Below are positions 15,275 through 16,453 of a stretch of DNA of 16,453 nt, piece by piece. The translations under genes were made by a program, and so were the position numbers. The number at the start of each line of letters is the position of its first letter. Positions within the stretch are counted from its first letter, which is position 1. The notes beneath the pieces were generated by a model that saw only the letters and a list, made by a program, of their open reading frames with translations, had not been told where the DNA came from and did not search any database. This DNA is from Moraxellaceae bacterium (GTDB lineage: Bacteria; Pseudomonadota; Gammaproteobacteria; Pseudomonadales; UBA3067): assembly GCA_002401525.1 (NCBI GenBank), contig NVTH01000034.1, positions 1-16,453 on the forward strand. The letters run 5' to 3'.

Positions 15275-15580
15275 ATGTATGCGGTAATATTCACAGCGAT
15301 AGTGGCTGGGTTTGATGATGAGTATGTGAAGCTGGCGGAAAAAATGAAACATCTAGCCATGACGGACTACGGGTGCATTGAATTTAATTCATGCACTGAA
15401 GGAGACAGGGAGATTGCGATTTCCTATTGGCACGACCTTGATCAAATCAAACGCTGGAAAGCTAATGTTGAGCATCTGCAGGTTCAGAGCCGAGGGCGTT
15501 CTACTTGGTATCGATCTTATAAAGTTGAAATCACAAAAATTGAGCGCAGTTATGAAATGGAGAATCTCGGAAAGGATTAG
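15275..15580 (+). CDS. ABM-fold monooxygenase-like protein
   Basis: A 101-aa single ferredoxin-like domain of the antibiotic biosynthesis monooxygenase (ABM) superfamily. These small dimeric proteins oxidise or degrade reactive small molecules without cofactors, though many have no known substrate. Visible motifs are MYAVIFTAIV (strand 1), YVKLAEKMKHLAMTDYGCIE (helix 1 and turn), REIAISYWHDLDQIKRWKAN and a C-terminal WYRSYKVEITKIERSYE. AAGGA lies about eight bases before ATG 15275, which fixes the start; an upstream opening at 15239 has no such support. It diverges from the kinase genes, so the intergenic DNA may hold two promoters, and it converges with the next gene after only five bases. 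Confidence 0.85.
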   Translation: MYAVIFTAIVAGFDDEYVKLAEKMKHLAMTDYGCIEFNSCTEGDREIAISYWHDLDQIKRWKANVEHLQVQSRGRSTWYRSYKVEITKIERSYEMENLGKD

Positions 15581-15585
15581 TCACG

Positions 15586-16453
15586 CTATTGCGTTACCTC
15601 AAATTCCCCACTCACAATAGAACCATCTTCGAGAGTGACATTGAAGAAGCCTTCTGTATTGAGTAATGACGCTACTTCTCCTGACAGTGGGTCGTTAAAG
15701 CTTTCGAGTAAATCCACCGAAAACCCGGAGACAAAATTATACGAATCGAAAGTGAAGCTACCGCTGACACCCTGATTGTTTTCTATGCCGGTAATTTCTT
15801 CTGCTTCTGAATAAGTGAGTGTAAATTGAGTGCTGTTTTCTTCAAGATCATAACTGTTGCCATTGCCGGTCACCCGAACCAAGGGGTCGTCGCGAAATGA
15901 GAAAGTAAAATTGGCGTATTGGTCCACTTGTAATGGGCTAATTATAGAGAGTGTTTTGGTATTAAAATAGACGTCTTCAGCATCTTCAAAAGGATTGTCA
16001 ATAACATCTTGTAGTTCTTCGAAGCTAACGTCGTAAGTTTGCTCAAGTTCTGAGTAAACGCAAGTGTCTGATGTGGCGCTGTCTGATAGCTCGATGACAT
16101 TGGGTGTGGCACTGGCTGATAAGTTAAGTGAGGCGCTGCCTGCGTCAAATTGGTTAACGCTGGATAGTTTAAGTACATTGTGGGTTGCGTTTCTGGGTAA
16201 GTCATTTACGGTATAGAAATGTTCGCCGTAAATAGTGGCATTATTTTCTAGGTTTAATGTAAAGGCAGGCCGTGAGTCGTTGGCAGGAAAGGTAATTTGG
16301 GAATCGATCACTTCGAGCCTTTCTTGAACCCTTGCACGGCACCAAGTGACCATAAAGTAGCTTCCAAAATCTTCAATGAGAAGAGGCTCTACACTGCCAC
16401 CGTTGCGTGAGCTGCGTGTAGTCTTGCCAGTAATTTCTTCACGCCAGGTGCTG
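15586..16453 (-). CDS. Beta-rich hypothetical protein, partial at right edge
   Basis: The frame is open through the right edge, giving 288 visible residues with the N-terminus missing (it reads STWREEITGKTTRSSRNGGS at the edge), so the ATG at 16353 is internal. The protein is acidic and rich in Asn, Ser, Thr and Phe, with repeated strand-like segments: TLNLENNATIYGEHFYTVND, FTFSFRDDPLVRVTGNGNSY, VSGSFTFDSYNFVSGFSVDL, GFFNVTLEDGSIVSGEFEVT. This resembles secreted or cell-surface proteins of marine bacteria. Two cysteines are visible (WCRA and DTCVY). No known domain was recognised and no substrate can be proposed. The stop lies five bases from the convergent ABM gene, with no terminator between them. 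Confidence 0.75.
   Translation of the reverse strand, partial: STWREEITGKTTRSSRNGGSVEPLLIEDFGSYFMVTWCRARVQERLEVIDSQITFPANDSRPAFTLNLENNATIYGEHFYTVNDLPRNATHNVLKLSSVNQFDAGSASLNLSASATPNVIELSDSATSDTCVYSELEQTYDVSFEELQDVIDNPFEDAEDVYFNTKTLSIISPLQVDQYANFTFSFRDDPLVRVTGNGNSYDLEENSTQFTLTYSEAEEITGIENNQGVSGSFTFDSYNFVSGFSVDLLESFNDPLSGEVASLLNTEGFFNVTLEDGSIVSGEFEVTQ

Overview
The window looks like chromosomal DNA of a marine-type gammaproteobacterium. The grounds are family-level resemblance: 7TMR-DISM hybrid sensor kinases, a RAYT remnant with its CAAGACCTGACCC flank, HicAB, DUF6172 and GFA proteins, and moderate to low GC. No rRNA, tRNA or CRISPR array was seen, so the species cannot be named.

Layout. Positions 1-78 are a tandem repeat array cut by the left edge. 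It abuts a tyrosine recombinase (minus strand) that has lost its catalytic C-terminus. Positions 884-4909 are an accessory strip of small plus-strand genes and gene remnants: a damaged hicAB pair, a RAYT transposase tail, an unknown ORF, a DUF6172 gene, another unknown ORF, an internally deleted tautomerase, an intact GFA-family gene, the N-terminal stub of an IS256-type transposase and two further unknown ORFs. It resembles a cassette array, but I could not demonstrate attC sites. Next come a di-haem cytochrome c peroxidase lipoprotein (5134-6288), a truncated DUF1330 gene, a methyltransferase (minus), the C-terminal half of an outer-membrane barrel protein with an in-frame stop (minus), and a second methyltransferase reduced to its two ends (minus).

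The right half is better preserved. Two large paralogous hybrid histidine kinases lie in tandem on the minus strand (15173-12222 and 12171-9262), followed by a group I truncated haemoglobin. These three may be co-transcribed, which would put a haem-binding protein beside a membrane sensor pair. Divergent from the kinases is an ABM-fold monooxygenase-like gene. It converges on a beta-rich protein whose gene runs off the right edge.

The most distinctive property is the mode of decay. Several genes (hicA, the tautomerase, the second methyltransferase) keep recognisable N- and C-terminal ends but have lost the middle; others (recombinase, hicB, DUF1330, IS256) are cut short. I found no convincing new multi-gene system. 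The points most worth following are the deletion pattern, the RAYT-associated repeats at two sites, and the duplicated leader in front of the paired kinases.
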